Source: Terriglobales bacterium | GTDB lineage: Bacteria > Acidobacteriota > Terriglobia > Terriglobales > Acidobacteriaceae | Direction: 5' to 3' | DNA length: 64,000 nucleotides | Assembly: GCA_035561515.1 (NCBI GenBank) | Contig: DATMXP010000009.1 | Span: 62,001 to 126,000 of the forward strand | Shown: positions 54,219-63,399 of the stretch, one piece after another | Layout: each line of letters opens with the position of its first letter | Numbering within the stretch: the first letter of the stretch is position 1 | Notes under the pieces: generated by a model | Databases searched by the model: none | What the model saw: the letters and a program-made list of their open reading frames with translations, nothing else | Told to the model about the DNA's origin: nothing | Made by a program: the position numbers and the translations under genes

Positions 54219-57200
54219 CTACCTTAGCTTCACAACCGTGTTCTGCGTCTTTCCATCGTCAAAGCCAAGCAGGATGCTGTAGCAACCCGGTGCGACACCC
54301 TTGGTCTGCCAATTGAAGTGGAACAGTCCAGTGGTGGAGTCATACATCAAGCTGGAAGCTCCCGGCGTACCCGGATCGAACGGCTCGCCATCCGCCACTC
54401 CCGCGCAGTCGCCGTTGTAAGCAATTTGCAGGGACGTAATCGAAGACAGATTGCCTCCGTTTCCGCCTTGTCCGTTCTTAAGCATCCACTTTAGCGGTAG
54501 CGTGCTGCCTGCCTTGTAAGGACCGATTCCGTTGACCGGAGCCAGGAATCCGCTCCACGCATACGACACCGTGTAGCTGACGCTCACAGGTGCAGCTAGG
54601 TTCCCAGCCGCATCCTGTGCGCCGCTGCACGTCGCCGTGAAGGTACCCACGCCGTTCGCGGTGCCGCCGGTAATGCTCAGCGTTGCATATGTGCTGATGG
54701 CCGACACCGTATCGGTAGTGCTGCAGCCTGCGGCAGGTACCGATCCCAGTGTGTAATCCGCGCCATCGGTAACGCCAGTCACAGTGACGACTGGAGGAGT
54801 TGTGTCAACAACGCTGACCTTGAACTCGCCAGTCGTGGAGTTGTGACGGGCATCTTCGGTTGTGCATGAAACAGTGTTGACGCCCAGCGGGAACGTGCTG
54901 CCCGAAGCCGGATTGCACAGCACCGAGGTAGCACCATCATTGCTGTCCAGAGCCGAAACCGTGTACGTCACTACCGCGCCGGACGGACTCGTCGCTTCCA
55001 CCGTGAAATCAGCAGGTAGCGTCAGAACCGGAGGCGTCTTGTCGACCGGCAGGTTGAAGTAAGCGACTGGCATATCGTGATCCGACAGTCTCTCCGGACG
55101 ATTTGCGTCACTTCTATATACCTCCGGGAAGTCAGCGTCGTTGCGTGCGATTGCAAATCGCGACAACTTCGGCATCATCCCCTGGTTTACCAGGATGTGG
55201 TCCAGCGTCTGGGCCGACCCGAAATTGATATAGGAGTACTGCTGTTCTGCCGGAAGCAGTGTCAGCAGATCTGTCAGGTCTGGGTCGACCAGGTCAGGGC
55301 TTGCCAGCAACACGTTTTCAGGCGCGGTTGGCGTCCCTTTGATCGTCCCCATCATGTCCACGTAGCCGTCGTTCACGTCAAACGCGTTGTAGTCACCAAC
55401 GCTGACAATATTCGCCGTCGGGTCGCCGGTCTGGAAGCCCTGGATCAGGTTTGCCAGTTCTTCCGCCTGCGCTCTCCGCTTCGCGCGGATGCGAAGACCA
55501 TCGCTGCCATCGATCCCGGTCAGCGAACGCAGGTGATTGACGATCACGATGAACTTCGTCGTTTCCTTTTCGTTCGTCACACTTGCGTCCAGCACCAGCG
55601 GCGGCCGGTCATTCAACATCGCTTGCTGCCCGTCCGTCGGGTCCGTGTAGGTGCTGTCCTTGTTGTACTGAACAACGCTGTTCACCTGCACGCGCGATGT
55701 CTTCACCAGGAAGCCAACATCGATGCCGCCCGGATCGTTGCCCTCAGCCAGGAATCCTTGGTACTGCGGATCCTGCGCACCACCAGCGACGGCGTCGGAA
55801 TTAATCTGCGCCGCCAGCGTCTGGATCGTGCTGAGGTTCTCCATCTCTTCCACGCCAATAATGTCTGGCATGTTCATGACGTTCCGAATCGCGAGCGATG
55901 CTTTCTTCAAACGGTTCGCATATGCGGTCGGCGTCAGTACTGCATCGCCACCCGCATCGTTCGTCGAGTCGTAAAACCGCTCCATGTTGAAGTTCGCGAC
56001 GGTGAATTCCTTGCTCAGGTCCGGTGTCGGCACCGGGATTGCATCGCTACCCGGGGCAAGGATCGTCGGAGCCGTATCCGTCAGGATCGTGTACGCATGT
56101 TGGCCGAAGTCGAGCGGACCGGTCAGGTCGCCGACTACCGCCCCCGTGGCCACGTCAATCGCGGTCGAACTCGATTGACCTCTGCTGTCCACGCGAATGC
56201 GTTGTGGTTCACTGTTCCATGTTGGAATGCAGCACGGCGGATTCGGGACCGGAGCAGGCTGCTCAATGCCGGCTCCGCGGAATGGCCGCGGCAATCCCGG
56301 CAGCGTTCCGAAGAACACGCCGTTGGTCGTAGCCGTCGCGTTCGCCTCGCTCTTGAACCCGCCCGTCGGTGCCACCACGTTCAGCGTGTCCACGTGCACC
56401 CGCATGCCTTCGTATTTCTCGAGCTGATCGAAAGCGCCATCCGGGTTGATATCTGCCGCCGTGATCACAACCGGGTTTGGCAATGGATTGCCGCTCGAAA
56501 TCTTCGCGACAATCGGGCTACCCGACAACTCCGTCTGTGGTGCGGCAGCTGGATCGCTGGAACTTGCGAACTCCTGCACATTACCCTGTACGTTCACCAG
56601 GTCGCCTTTTGCAACTGTCGGAGCCGATGACGTAAATACCAGCAACCCGTCCGATGTCGTCGGATCGCCATCCCCATCGAGATCTTGCAGGAAGAAGCCA
56701 TTGCTCTTCACCGCCGTAACCACGCCGGTGGTCTTCACCGCCTGACCTTCATACGGAGAGCGTGTGCCGCTCCCTTGGATCTGCATGATCGTCAGTTGCT
56801 GCGCATTGACCGACAGGTTGATGTTCGCCGTCGCCGTATGTCCCTGTCCGTCTACAGCGCTGGCCACGATCGTTTTCGGACCTGATGCCACTCCGCCTGG
56901 CAACGTGTAATTCAACGTAAAGTTCAGATCGGCCGCGATCGCGTCCCCGTGAGTTCCGTCGTCATACAGCGGCGCATTGTCGGCTCCGCCGATGGATGTC
57001 AGGTTCGCCGTTACGCTCACGCCGGTTGTTGAACTGGGCGTCACCGCCACCACGAACACAACCGTACCGCCCTGGTCGACGGAGGTAGGGTTCACCGTTC
57101 CGGCCGCTGTAATTCCTTGCTCTTGCCCGATGCACGCCGAAGCCATGTTCTGCGGATTAGGCGTGCCGCTGGTACCGTCCAACAGAGTGTAGTCGCTGGC

Positions 57201-57755
57201 GTTGTTATCTGTGTCCTGGCCATTTCCGAGTGCGCCGCCCGGCTTGCGCTCGTAGCTGCGATTCGTATTGGTCGTCAGTCGAATTGAAAGAACGGTCCCT
57301 TCCTTGTAGGCCGATGTGGTGCTCAGCCCAACCTGGTCGATGATGACGCTCGACGCATTCAACAGTGCAATGCCGCCGTCGTCCGTCACGCCAGTTGCGT
57401 AGGACTGATCGCCCGTGACGCTTCCGCTATATCCGCTCGAAGCTGTATTCGTCGCCAGGAAGTGGCAACCGGGATTCAGTACCGTGCCGGCCGCGATGGT
57501 GACCCGTGTTCCGGTTGTTCCCGAGGAATTGGACCCGTTGATTTTCCAGCCGCCGATTGCGACCGGGGAAGAGGACAGATTATAAAGCTCAATGAACTCG
57601 TCGTTACCACCCTGGGGACCGCGCGTACGGAACTCGCTGATCACCACGGTATCAGATCCAGCAAACGCTGGCGTTACAAATAAGACGCAGATGTACAGCA
57701 GACACACCAGCGTCAGGAATGCGATAGAGGAAGAAGCAAATTTTCGGTGAGTCAT
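54219..57755 (-). CDS. Large secreted nuclease-like protein (lamin-tail, endonuclease/exonuclease/phosphatase and HYR domains)
   Basis: Exported protein of 1178 residues with a signal peptide (AFLTLVCLLYICVLFVTPAF). A lamin-tail domain follows (about 35-150, starting VVISEFRTRGPQGGNDEFIE). Ig-like and OB-fold-like segments precede the EEP catalytic domain (about 585-930). The EEP domain has VANFNMERFY, GVEEMENLSTIQ, IVNHLRSLTG, SVGDYNAFD and SDHDMP, a full ExeM/NucH-type active site. A HYR domain and a C-terminal GIGPYKAGSTLPLKWMLKNG module end the protein. It probably degrades extracellular DNA; surface or secreted. ATG 57755 fits the signal peptide; longer starts are rejected. Confidence 0.88.
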   Translation of the reverse strand: MTHRKFASSSIAFLTLVCLLYICVLFVTPAFAGSDTVVISEFRTRGPQGGNDEFIELYNLSSSPVAIGGWKINGSNSSGTTGTRVTIAAGTVLNPGCHFLATNTASSGYSGSVTGDQSYATGVTDDGGIALLNASSVIIDQVGLSTTSAYKEGTVLSIRLTTNTNRSYERKPGGALGNGQDTDNNASDYTLLDGTSGTPNPQNMASACIGQEQGITAAGTVNPTSVDQGGTVVFVVAVTPSSTTGVSVTANLTSIGGADNAPLYDDGTHGDAIAADLNFTLNYTLPGGVASGPKTIVASAVDGQGHTATANINLSVNAQQLTIMQIQGSGTRSPYEGQAVKTTGVVTAVKSNGFFLQDLDGDGDPTTSDGLLVFTSSAPTVAKGDLVNVQGNVQEFASSSDPAAAPQTELSGSPIVAKISSGNPLPNPVVITAADINPDGAFDQLEKYEGMRVHVDTLNVVAPTGGFKSEANATATTNGVFFGTLPGLPRPFRGAGIEQPAPVPNPPCCIPTWNSEPQRIRVDSRGQSSSTAIDVATGAVVGDLTGPLDFGQHAYTILTDTAPTILAPGSDAIPVPTPDLSKEFTVANFNMERFYDSTNDAGGDAVLTPTAYANRLKKASLAIRNVMNMPDIIGVEEMENLSTIQTLAAQINSDAVAGGAQDPQYQGFLAEGNDPGGIDVGFLVKTSRVQVNSVVQYNKDSTYTDPTDGQQAMLNDRPPLVLDASVTNEKETTKFIVIVNHLRSLTGIDGSDGLRIRAKRRAQAEELANLIQGFQTGDPTANIVSVGDYNAFDVNDGYVDMMGTIKGTPTAPENVLLASPDLVDPDLTDLLTLLPAEQQYSYINFGSAQTLDHILVNQGMMPKLSRFAIARNDADFPEVYRSDANRPERLSDHDMPVAYFNLPVDKTPPVLTLPADFTVEATSPSGAVVTYTVSALDSNDGATSVLCNPASGSTFPLGVNTVSCTTEDARHNSTTGEFKVSVVDTTPPVVTVTGVTDGADYTLGSVPAAGCSTTDTVSAISTYATLSITGGTANGVGTFTATCSGAQDAAGNLAAPVSVSYTVSYAWSGFLAPVNGIGPYKAGSTLPLKWMLKNGQGGNGGNLSSITSLQIAYNGDCAGVADGEPFDPGTPGASSLMYDSTTGLFHFNWQTKGVAPGCYSILLGFDDGKTQNTVVKLR

Positions 57756-57919
57756 AGACGCCCGAAGTATGCCAACCAGAGTTGCCGTCTGCAATGACTT
57801 CTCGATGAAAAAATGGTGAAAAATCCCATTTTTGATCTGCCGGTGGAAAACTACTTCCCTCAAAGCGCAAAAGTGTGCACCCGAACGGCATAAAGTTCCT
57901 GAATTGATATCCTGTTGAC

Positions 57920-58921
57920 ATGGATCCTATCCGCTTCACGCGCGAACTGATCGACATCGAATCCATCACGGGAAACGAAGCGCAAGTGGGCGACTTCATC
58001 GCAGAACGCCTCTCCCGCCTCGGCTACCAGGTGCAGAAAGGCCCGGTCGAGCGTCATCGTTTCAATGTGCTTGCATTGCCCCCGCATTCGCCCGTGCCGC
58101 CAGTCGTTTTTTCCACCCACATGGACACCGTTCCTCCCTTTATTCCTTCTTGGGAAGATGAACGTCGCGTCTATGGACGTGGTGCCTGCGACGCTAAAGG
58201 GATCATCGCCGCCCAGACCGCAGCCGCCATTCGATTGCGTGATGATGGTTTTGCAGCGGGCCTGCTGTTCGTCGTCGGAGAAGAGAAAGATAGTCTTGGC
58301 GCAAAAGTCGCCAACGAACACCCGATCGGCAGCAAGTTCCTCATCAACGGCGAGCCCACTGAAAACAAGGTCGCCACGGCATCCAAGGGCTCTCTGCGCG
58401 TCGAACTCATCGCCGAAGGCAGGATGGCCCACTCTGCTTACCCGGAACTCGGTGAATCCGCCATCGACAAACTCGTCGAAGCGATGCATCGTCTCCGCAA
58501 GATGCACCTGCCCAACAACCCTGAGATTGGCCCCTCAACCTTGAATATCGGAGTCATCGAAGGCGGACGTGCTCCCAACGTCATCTCCGATCACGCCCGC
58601 GCCCAGGCCCTCATCCGCCTCGTCGGACCCTCGGAAGATATCCGTCGCAACATCGTTGATGGTGTCCGCGACCTCGTTCGCGTCGAGTTCCCGTTGGAAA
58701 TACCCTTTGTGAAACTCCGCACCTTCCCCAGTTTGCCCAGCATGGTGGCCGCTTTTACCACTGATATCCCGAAACTCAGCAATTGGGGAGAACCCGTGCT
58801 GATCGGTCCCGGTTCCATTCACGTCGCCCACACTGAAAACGAATACATTGAGAAAGAGCAGCTAATGCGCGCCGTTGACATCTATTACCAGATTGGGCGC
58901 GAACTCGCCGCTCAGGCCTAA
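57920..58921 (+). CDS. M20-family zinc peptidase/deacylase (ArgE/DapE-like)
   Basis: Metallohydrolase of 333 residues. Metal ligands lie in FSTHMDTVPPF (His, Asp), VYGRGACDAKG (Asp), FVVGEEKDSLGA (Glu-Glu) and the final GPGSIHVAHTENEYI (His). The layout fits acetylornithine deacetylase/succinyl-diaminopimelate desuccinylase relatives. A real ArgE role would suit argD nearby, but other N-acyl amino acids are possible. It is divergent from the nuclease gene and 22 bp before the DUF255 gene. Confidence 0.86.
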   Translation: MDPIRFTRELIDIESITGNEAQVGDFIAERLSRLGYQVQKGPVERHRFNVLALPPHSPVPPVVFSTHMDTVPPFIPSWEDERRVYGRGACDAKGIIAAQTAAAIRLRDDGFAAGLLFVVGEEKDSLGAKVANEHPIGSKFLINGEPTENKVATASKGSLRVELIAEGRMAHSAYPELGESAIDKLVEAMHRLRKMHLPNNPEIGPSTLNIGVIEGGRAPNVISDHARAQALIRLVGPSEDIRRNIVDGVRDLVRVEFPLEIPFVKLRTFPSLPSMVAAFTTDIPKLSNWGEPVLIGPGSIHVAHTENEYIEKEQLMRAVDIYYQIGRELAAQA

Positions 58922-58943
58922 GTTCATTCGGAAACAATCATTC

Positions 58944-61073
58944 ATGACCACACAGACCCACGCTACCAACTCGCTCGCTCATGCCTCGTCTTCTTATCTC
59001 CGCTCTGCCATGCACCAGCCGATTCGCTGGTTCGAATGGGGCGCGGAAGCTTTCGAAACCGCAACGCGAGAGAACAAGCCGATTCTCCTCGACATCGGTG
59101 CAGTCTGGTGTCACTGGTGCCATGTCATGGACCGCGAGTCTTACGACGATCCCGGAGTCGCCCAGATCGTCAATGAAAACTACGTCGCGATTAAAGTAGA
59201 TCGCGACGAACGCCCCGACATCGACAGCCGGTACCAGTCCGCCATCTCGGCGATGACCGGCCAGGGCGGATGGCCTCTAACCGCATTCCTCACGCCCGAC
59301 GGCAAGCCCTTCTTCGGTGGAACCTACTTTCCGCCAGTTGATGGCTACGGACGGCCCAGCTTTAAGCGCGTGCTGCTCACCCTCGCCCAGGCTTTCAAAG
59401 AAAAGCGTGCCGATGTCGACGAGCAGGCCCAGACCGTCATGAACATGATTGCTCGCTCGGAAACGTTCGCCGGACGCGAGCAGGAACCTGTCTCGCCTCA
59501 GATCGTGGACCACATCGTTGGTTCCGCCCAGGGCATGTTCGATTCGCGCCACGGAGGCTTCGGTAGCGCTCCCAAATTCCCACACTCCTCCGCAATCGAT
59601 CTGCTGTTGCATCGATACGCGCGGACTGGCGATCCGGATGTAAAAGAGATTTGCGTCAAGACGCTCGAGAAAATGGCTCGTGGCGGAATCTACGATCAGC
59701 TCGCCGGAGGCTTCCACCGGTACTCCGTCGACGAACGCTGGGTCGTTCCGCACTTCGAGAAGATGTCTTACGACAACTCCGAACTGCTGAAAAACTTCGT
59801 TCACGGCTACCAGGCAACCGGCAATCCGTTCTTCGCTGCTGTCGCCAAAGACATCATTCGCTGGATGGATGAATGGCTCAGCGACCGGGAGCGTGGCGGC
59901 TTCTATGCCTCGCAAGATGCCGACTACTCCATGGACGACGACGGCGACTATTTCACATGGACACTCGACGAAGCTCGCGCCGTCCTCACCGGCGACGAAC
60001 TGAAGGTCGCCGCCGATTACTACGACATCGGCGAAGTCGGCGACATGCACCACAATCATCTGAAAAACGTGCTCTTTGTGAAGTCGTCGCTTGAAGAAAT
60101 TGCCGTCCGCAATGGCATGCAAATCGACCGTGCCTCCAATCTGCTCGATTCGGCGAAGCAGAAGATGTACGCTGCGCGCCTGAAGCGCCCAACCCCTTAC
60201 GTCGACAAAACCGTGTACGTCAACTGGAATGGCCTCTGCATCTCCGCTTACTTGCAAGCCGCCACCGTTCTCAGCCTTGATGCTGCCCGCCAATTCGCTC
60301 TCAAGTCGCTTGACCGCATCCTCGCGGAAGGCTGGAACCCGCAGACCGGACTCAGGCACGTGATCGCCTACTCCGATCCGAAGGCCGCCGATCGCAAATC
60401 CAGCGGCTTTCTCGACGACTACACATTCGTAGGACTCGCCTGCCTCGACGCCTACGAAGCAACGGGCAACATCCGTTACTTCGAGTCCGCTCGCGCTATT
60501 GCCGATCACCTCATCCGGAATTTTTACGATGAGCAGGCTGGCGGCTTCTTCGACGCTCCAAAATCATCCGCCGATGCAAAGCAACTGGGTGCTCTCACCG
60601 CCCAACGCAAGCCCTTCCAGGATTCGCCAACTCCCTCCGGCAATAGCTCAGCCGCCATCCTTCTACTGAAACTTCACGGATTCACCAATGATGTCTCTTA
60701 CCGTGTCAGGGCCGAAAAGACCCTCGGTCTTTTTGCCGGACTGGCAGAACAGGTGGGCATCTTTGCCGGAACCTACGGCATTGCGTCCGTCTGGCTCATG
60801 CGTCCTCATACCCAGGTTGTCGTCATCGGCAACGACCAGGCCGCCCAGCATCTCTACGCGGCCGCAGTTGCTCCGTTCGCACTGAACAAGTCGCTAATCC
60901 GCGTCGTTGAGGTCCAACAGCTTCCACCCGCGCTTGCCGAAACTGTGCCGAACATCCCCGCAGTGCAGGAAGGGAAGTCTGTTGCCGTCGTGTGCTCCAA
61001 CTTCACCTGCCTGCCTCCCATGAGTGGCCCAGACCAGCTTGCCAATACGTTGGCCGAGGTTTTATCGAGGTGA
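58944..61073 (+). CDS. YyaL-type DUF255 (thioredoxin-like plus alpha/alpha barrel) protein
   Basis: Protein of 709 residues. The N-terminal thioredoxin-like domain has DIGAVWCHWCHVMDRESYDD (CHWC) and GQGGWPLTAFLTPDGKPFFG. The C-terminal part forms an (alpha/alpha)6 glycosidase-like barrel, with GGFHRYSVDERWVVPHFEKM and later GLCISAYLQAATVL. Function is unknown; orthologues (YyaL/spermatogenesis-associated 20) are widespread. ATG 58944 fits the conserved start. Co-directional with the M20 gene and probably in its transcript. Confidence 0.92.
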   Translation: MTTQTHATNSLAHASSSYLRSAMHQPIRWFEWGAEAFETATRENKPILLDIGAVWCHWCHVMDRESYDDPGVAQIVNENYVAIKVDRDERPDIDSRYQSAISAMTGQGGWPLTAFLTPDGKPFFGGTYFPPVDGYGRPSFKRVLLTLAQAFKEKRADVDEQAQTVMNMIARSETFAGREQEPVSPQIVDHIVGSAQGMFDSRHGGFGSAPKFPHSSAIDLLLHRYARTGDPDVKEICVKTLEKMARGGIYDQLAGGFHRYSVDERWVVPHFEKMSYDNSELLKNFVHGYQATGNPFFAAVAKDIIRWMDEWLSDRERGGFYASQDADYSMDDDGDYFTWTLDEARAVLTGDELKVAADYYDIGEVGDMHHNHLKNVLFVKSSLEEIAVRNGMQIDRASNLLDSAKQKMYAARLKRPTPYVDKTVYVNWNGLCISAYLQAATVLSLDAARQFALKSLDRILAEGWNPQTGLRHVIAYSDPKAADRKSSGFLDDYTFVGLACLDAYEATGNIRYFESARAIADHLIRNFYDEQAGGFFDAPKSSADAKQLGALTAQRKPFQDSPTPSGNSSAAILLLKLHGFTNDVSYRVRAEKTLGLFAGLAEQVGIFAGTYGIASVWLMRPHTQVVVIGNDQAAQHLYAAAVAPFALNKSLIRVVEVQQLPPALAETVPNIPAVQEGKSVAVVCSNFTCLPPMSGPDQLANTLAEVLSR

Positions 61074-61151
61074 ACCTGCCTGTGAGTTGTGCCAATTTCA
61101 TGCATCGGCGCGGCACGTGCATCAATCAAATCCGTAGAGGTATAGAGGATC

Positions 61152-61649
61152 ATGCCGACAGCACTACAGAACGACAAAACGTTTAAAAGCAGTATCGAAA
61201 TCCCCCAACGATCCAGGATTATTGAGATCCTGAACGCACGCCTCGCCGATTCCACCGACCTTAAAACCCAGACGAAGTTTGCTCATTGGAACGTCAAGGG
61301 CCCGCAGTTTTTTCAGCTTCATGAGTTGTTCGACCAGGTCGCCCCGCACTTTGATGATTATGCCGACCTGCTCGCTGAGCGCGCTGTCCAGTTGGGCGGA
61401 GTAGCAAATGGCACTCTCCGTCAGGCCGCGGCTGCCTCTTCCATTTCCGAATACGATTTCGAAGCCATCACCGGAACCGAGCACGTGCGCGCACTGGTAA
61501 AGAATATTGCCAGGTTTGCAGCGCTCGTCCGCGAAGCCATCGACCAGACCGACGGCCTCGGCGACAAGGATACCGCCGACATATTCACCGAGATCTCGCG
61601 TCAGGTTGACAAGGACCTCTGGTTCCTCGAAGCTCACGTACAGGCATAA
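61152..61649 (+). CDS. dps: Dps-family ferritin-like DNA-protection protein
   Basis: Protein of 165 residues with the four-helix Dps fold. The ferroxidase residues lie in KFAHWNVKGPQFFQLHELFD and FDDYADLLAERAVQLGG (the D..E pattern across the dimer). It stores iron and protects DNA during oxidative stress. ATG 61152 has GAGG upstream. It stands alone, followed by a terminator. Confidence 0.93.
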   Translation: MPTALQNDKTFKSSIEIPQRSRIIEILNARLADSTDLKTQTKFAHWNVKGPQFFQLHELFDQVAPHFDDYADLLAERAVQLGGVANGTLRQAAAASSISEYDFEAITGTEHVRALVKNIARFAALVREAIDQTDGLGDKDTADIFTEISRQVDKDLWFLEAHVQA

Positions 61650-61667
61650 CTCCGGCCGAAAGCAAAA

Positions 61668-61693
61668 AGCCCGCCATTTCCTCGGCGGGCTTT
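61668..61693 (+). terminator. Intrinsic terminator after dps
   Basis: AGCCCGCC (61668-61675) pairs perfectly with GGCGGGCT (61684-61691), loop of 8 nt, then TTTG. An A-run precedes it, so it may also serve the leftward gene 61710-62042. Confidence 0.88.
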
Positions 61694-61709
61694 GTTAGTC
61701 AAACGGAAA

Positions 61710-62042
61710 TCACTTCCTTACTAACAAGATGATCAGTGCAACTGTGACGATCAGGTTCCACAATGCCATGGCGGCAACCCACCTGTAGTAACGGTTATTC
61801 CTGTCGCTCAAGAACTGCATCGTCTGTGCTACCGCGGCAAACTTGTCCTTCGTCTGTTTGAAGTTCTCGTCGATGGTGTAGCGCATCTCCGTGAACTGCT
61901 GGTCAACCGCCAGCGCGCTTTTTTCGAGTTCCACAACACGTGCCTCCAGTGTTGCTGCGCCGGAGTTCTGCCGCCAGGTCGCAATACTGTGCTTGCCCAA
62001 CTCAACTAACGCCGGCATCAGGAACTTAAGGTACGCACCCAT
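61710..62042 (-). CDS. Small coiled-coil membrane protein
   Basis: Protein of 110 residues: a helical, coiled-coil-prone region at about 30-80 (ARVVELEKSALAVDQQF) and one C-terminal TM helix (WVAAMALWNLIVTVALIILL). No known domain. It lies 43 bp downstream of the glcF stop, on the same strand. Confidence 0.65.
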   Translation of the reverse strand: MGAYLKFLMPALVELGKHSIATWRQNSGAATLEARVVELEKSALAVDQQFTEMRYTIDENFKQTKDKFAAVAQTMQFLSDRNNRYYRWVAAMALWNLIVTVALIILLVRK

Positions 62043-62085
62043 GAGACCTCCAGGTTTGTCTGAGGGAAGAGTGAAAGAGGAAACA

Positions 62086-63399
62086 TCAGTAGACTTCGTT
62101 CATCAGTTCGACCACATGTGCCACACGGCTCTTCATCCCGCGCTGCTCCACACCCGCGCGTAGCTGTAGCATACAGCCCACGTTTGCCGTAGCAATTACG
62201 TCCGCATCCACGCTCTGTACATCGTCCATCTTCGCAGCCAACAGTTTCATCGAAAGCGAATTCTGCACCACGTTGTACACGCCGGCGCTTCCGCAGCAGA
62301 TATCGGAGTTCGGCATTTCCACCACTTCTGCTCCGATTGCCTTCAGCAATTGCCTCGGTGCCGTGCGGATCTTCTGCGCGTGTGCGAGGTGGCAGGGGTC
62401 CTGGTACGTCACTCGCTTGCCGAGAGGCCTCAATGGCTTACGCGGTCCAATCTCAGCCAGGTATTCATTGATGTCGCGCATCTTCGCCACGAACTGCTTC
62501 GCCTTCTCCGCATATTCCGGATCGTCCTTCAACAGTTCGTCGTATTCCTTCAGTGTGCCGCCGCATCCCGCCGCGTTCGTCACGATTGCATCGATGCTGT
62601 CATCCAGGCATGCATCGATATTTTTCCGCGCCAGTGCCCGCGCATCATCGAGTCTTCCTGCGTGCGCATGCAACGCTCCACAGCAACTCTGTTTTTCCGG
62701 CAGCACCACCGAAACGCCGTTCTTGCACAGAACGCGTACCGTCGCCCGGTTCAACTCGGCGAACGAAACGCTGGCGATGCATCCGGCCAGCAACGCTACA
62801 TGTCCGCGATTTTCACCTTCCGCCGGAAACACCATCCCGAATTCATTGAACGAGAAGTCGTCATCCACTCGCGGCGCGAGCGACTCCAGCTTCTTCAGTC
62901 CCAACAGAGACAGCACTCCGCTCGTTCGCACCAGCTTCTGCAATCCTGAACGCTGGTAGAACCGCAACAGCTTCGCGCCGCGGATAAGGACATCGTTCCG
63001 CTGCAGCACCGTCCCGTAGAAATAATTCCGAATCTTCCGTTCAAGCCACGGACGCTTGTAATTTGCTTCAATTTCCGTTCGAGCGCGTTCAACGATGTGG
63101 CCATACGAAACGCCCGACGGACACGCCGTCTGGCACCCCAGGCATCCGAGACACCGGTCAATGTGCTCGACGAAAGAATCCTGTATCGGCAGCCGGCCTT
63201 CATCCACTTGCAGGATCTGGTAAATGCGTCCGCGCGGAGAATCAGCCTCTAATCCGAGCACGCGATAGGTCGGGCACTGCTGCAAACACAATCCGCAGTG
63301 GATACACTTCGAGTACAGCTCCCATGTGGGGCGATCGTTTGTCGTGAAATTCGAGTGCTTGGGAATTTCTGTCTCGGTCGTCGTAGGCGCGGTACTCAG
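62086..63399 (-). CDS. glcF: Glycolate oxidase iron-sulfur subunit
   Basis: Protein of 437 residues. The family N-terminus has two [4Fe-4S] motifs, CIHCGLCLQQCP and CLGCLGCQTACP, and two later CCG-type cysteine motifs (EKQSCCGALHAHAG and DICCGSAGVYN). It carries electrons from the FAD subunit during glycolate (or lactate) oxidation. No ATG, GTG or TTG is in frame early enough to keep the first cluster. The best start is CTG at 63397-63399, overlapping the upstream stop as CTGA, with GGGAGG eight bases upstream. The later TTG at 63291 would remove the first Cys. Confidence 0.88.
   Translation of the reverse strand: MSTAPTTTETEIPKHSNFTTNDRPTWELYSKCIHCGLCLQQCPTYRVLGLEADSPRGRIYQILQVDEGRLPIQDSFVEHIDRCLGCLGCQTACPSGVSYGHIVERARTEIEANYKRPWLERKIRNYFYGTVLQRNDVLIRGAKLLRFYQRSGLQKLVRTSGVLSLLGLKKLESLAPRVDDDFSFNEFGMVFPAEGENRGHVALLAGCIASVSFAELNRATVRVLCKNGVSVVLPEKQSCCGALHAHAGRLDDARALARKNIDACLDDSIDAIVTNAAGCGGTLKEYDELLKDDPEYAEKAKQFVAKMRDINEYLAEIGPRKPLRPLGKRVTYQDPCHLAHAQKIRTAPRQLLKAIGAEVVEMPNSDICCGSAGVYNVVQNSLSMKLLAAKMDDVQSVDADVIATANVGCMLQLRAGVEQRGMKSRVAHVVELMNEVY

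Noticed and set aside
55077..56630. 517-residue open frame opposite the secreted nuclease gene
   Set aside because: It is antisense to a clearly coding gene, is Arg/His/Cys-rich and has no recognisable motif; a shadow frame.
59277..60509. 410-residue open frame opposite the DUF255 gene
   Set aside because: The opposite strand carries conserved motifs throughout; the frame shows low-complexity shadow composition.
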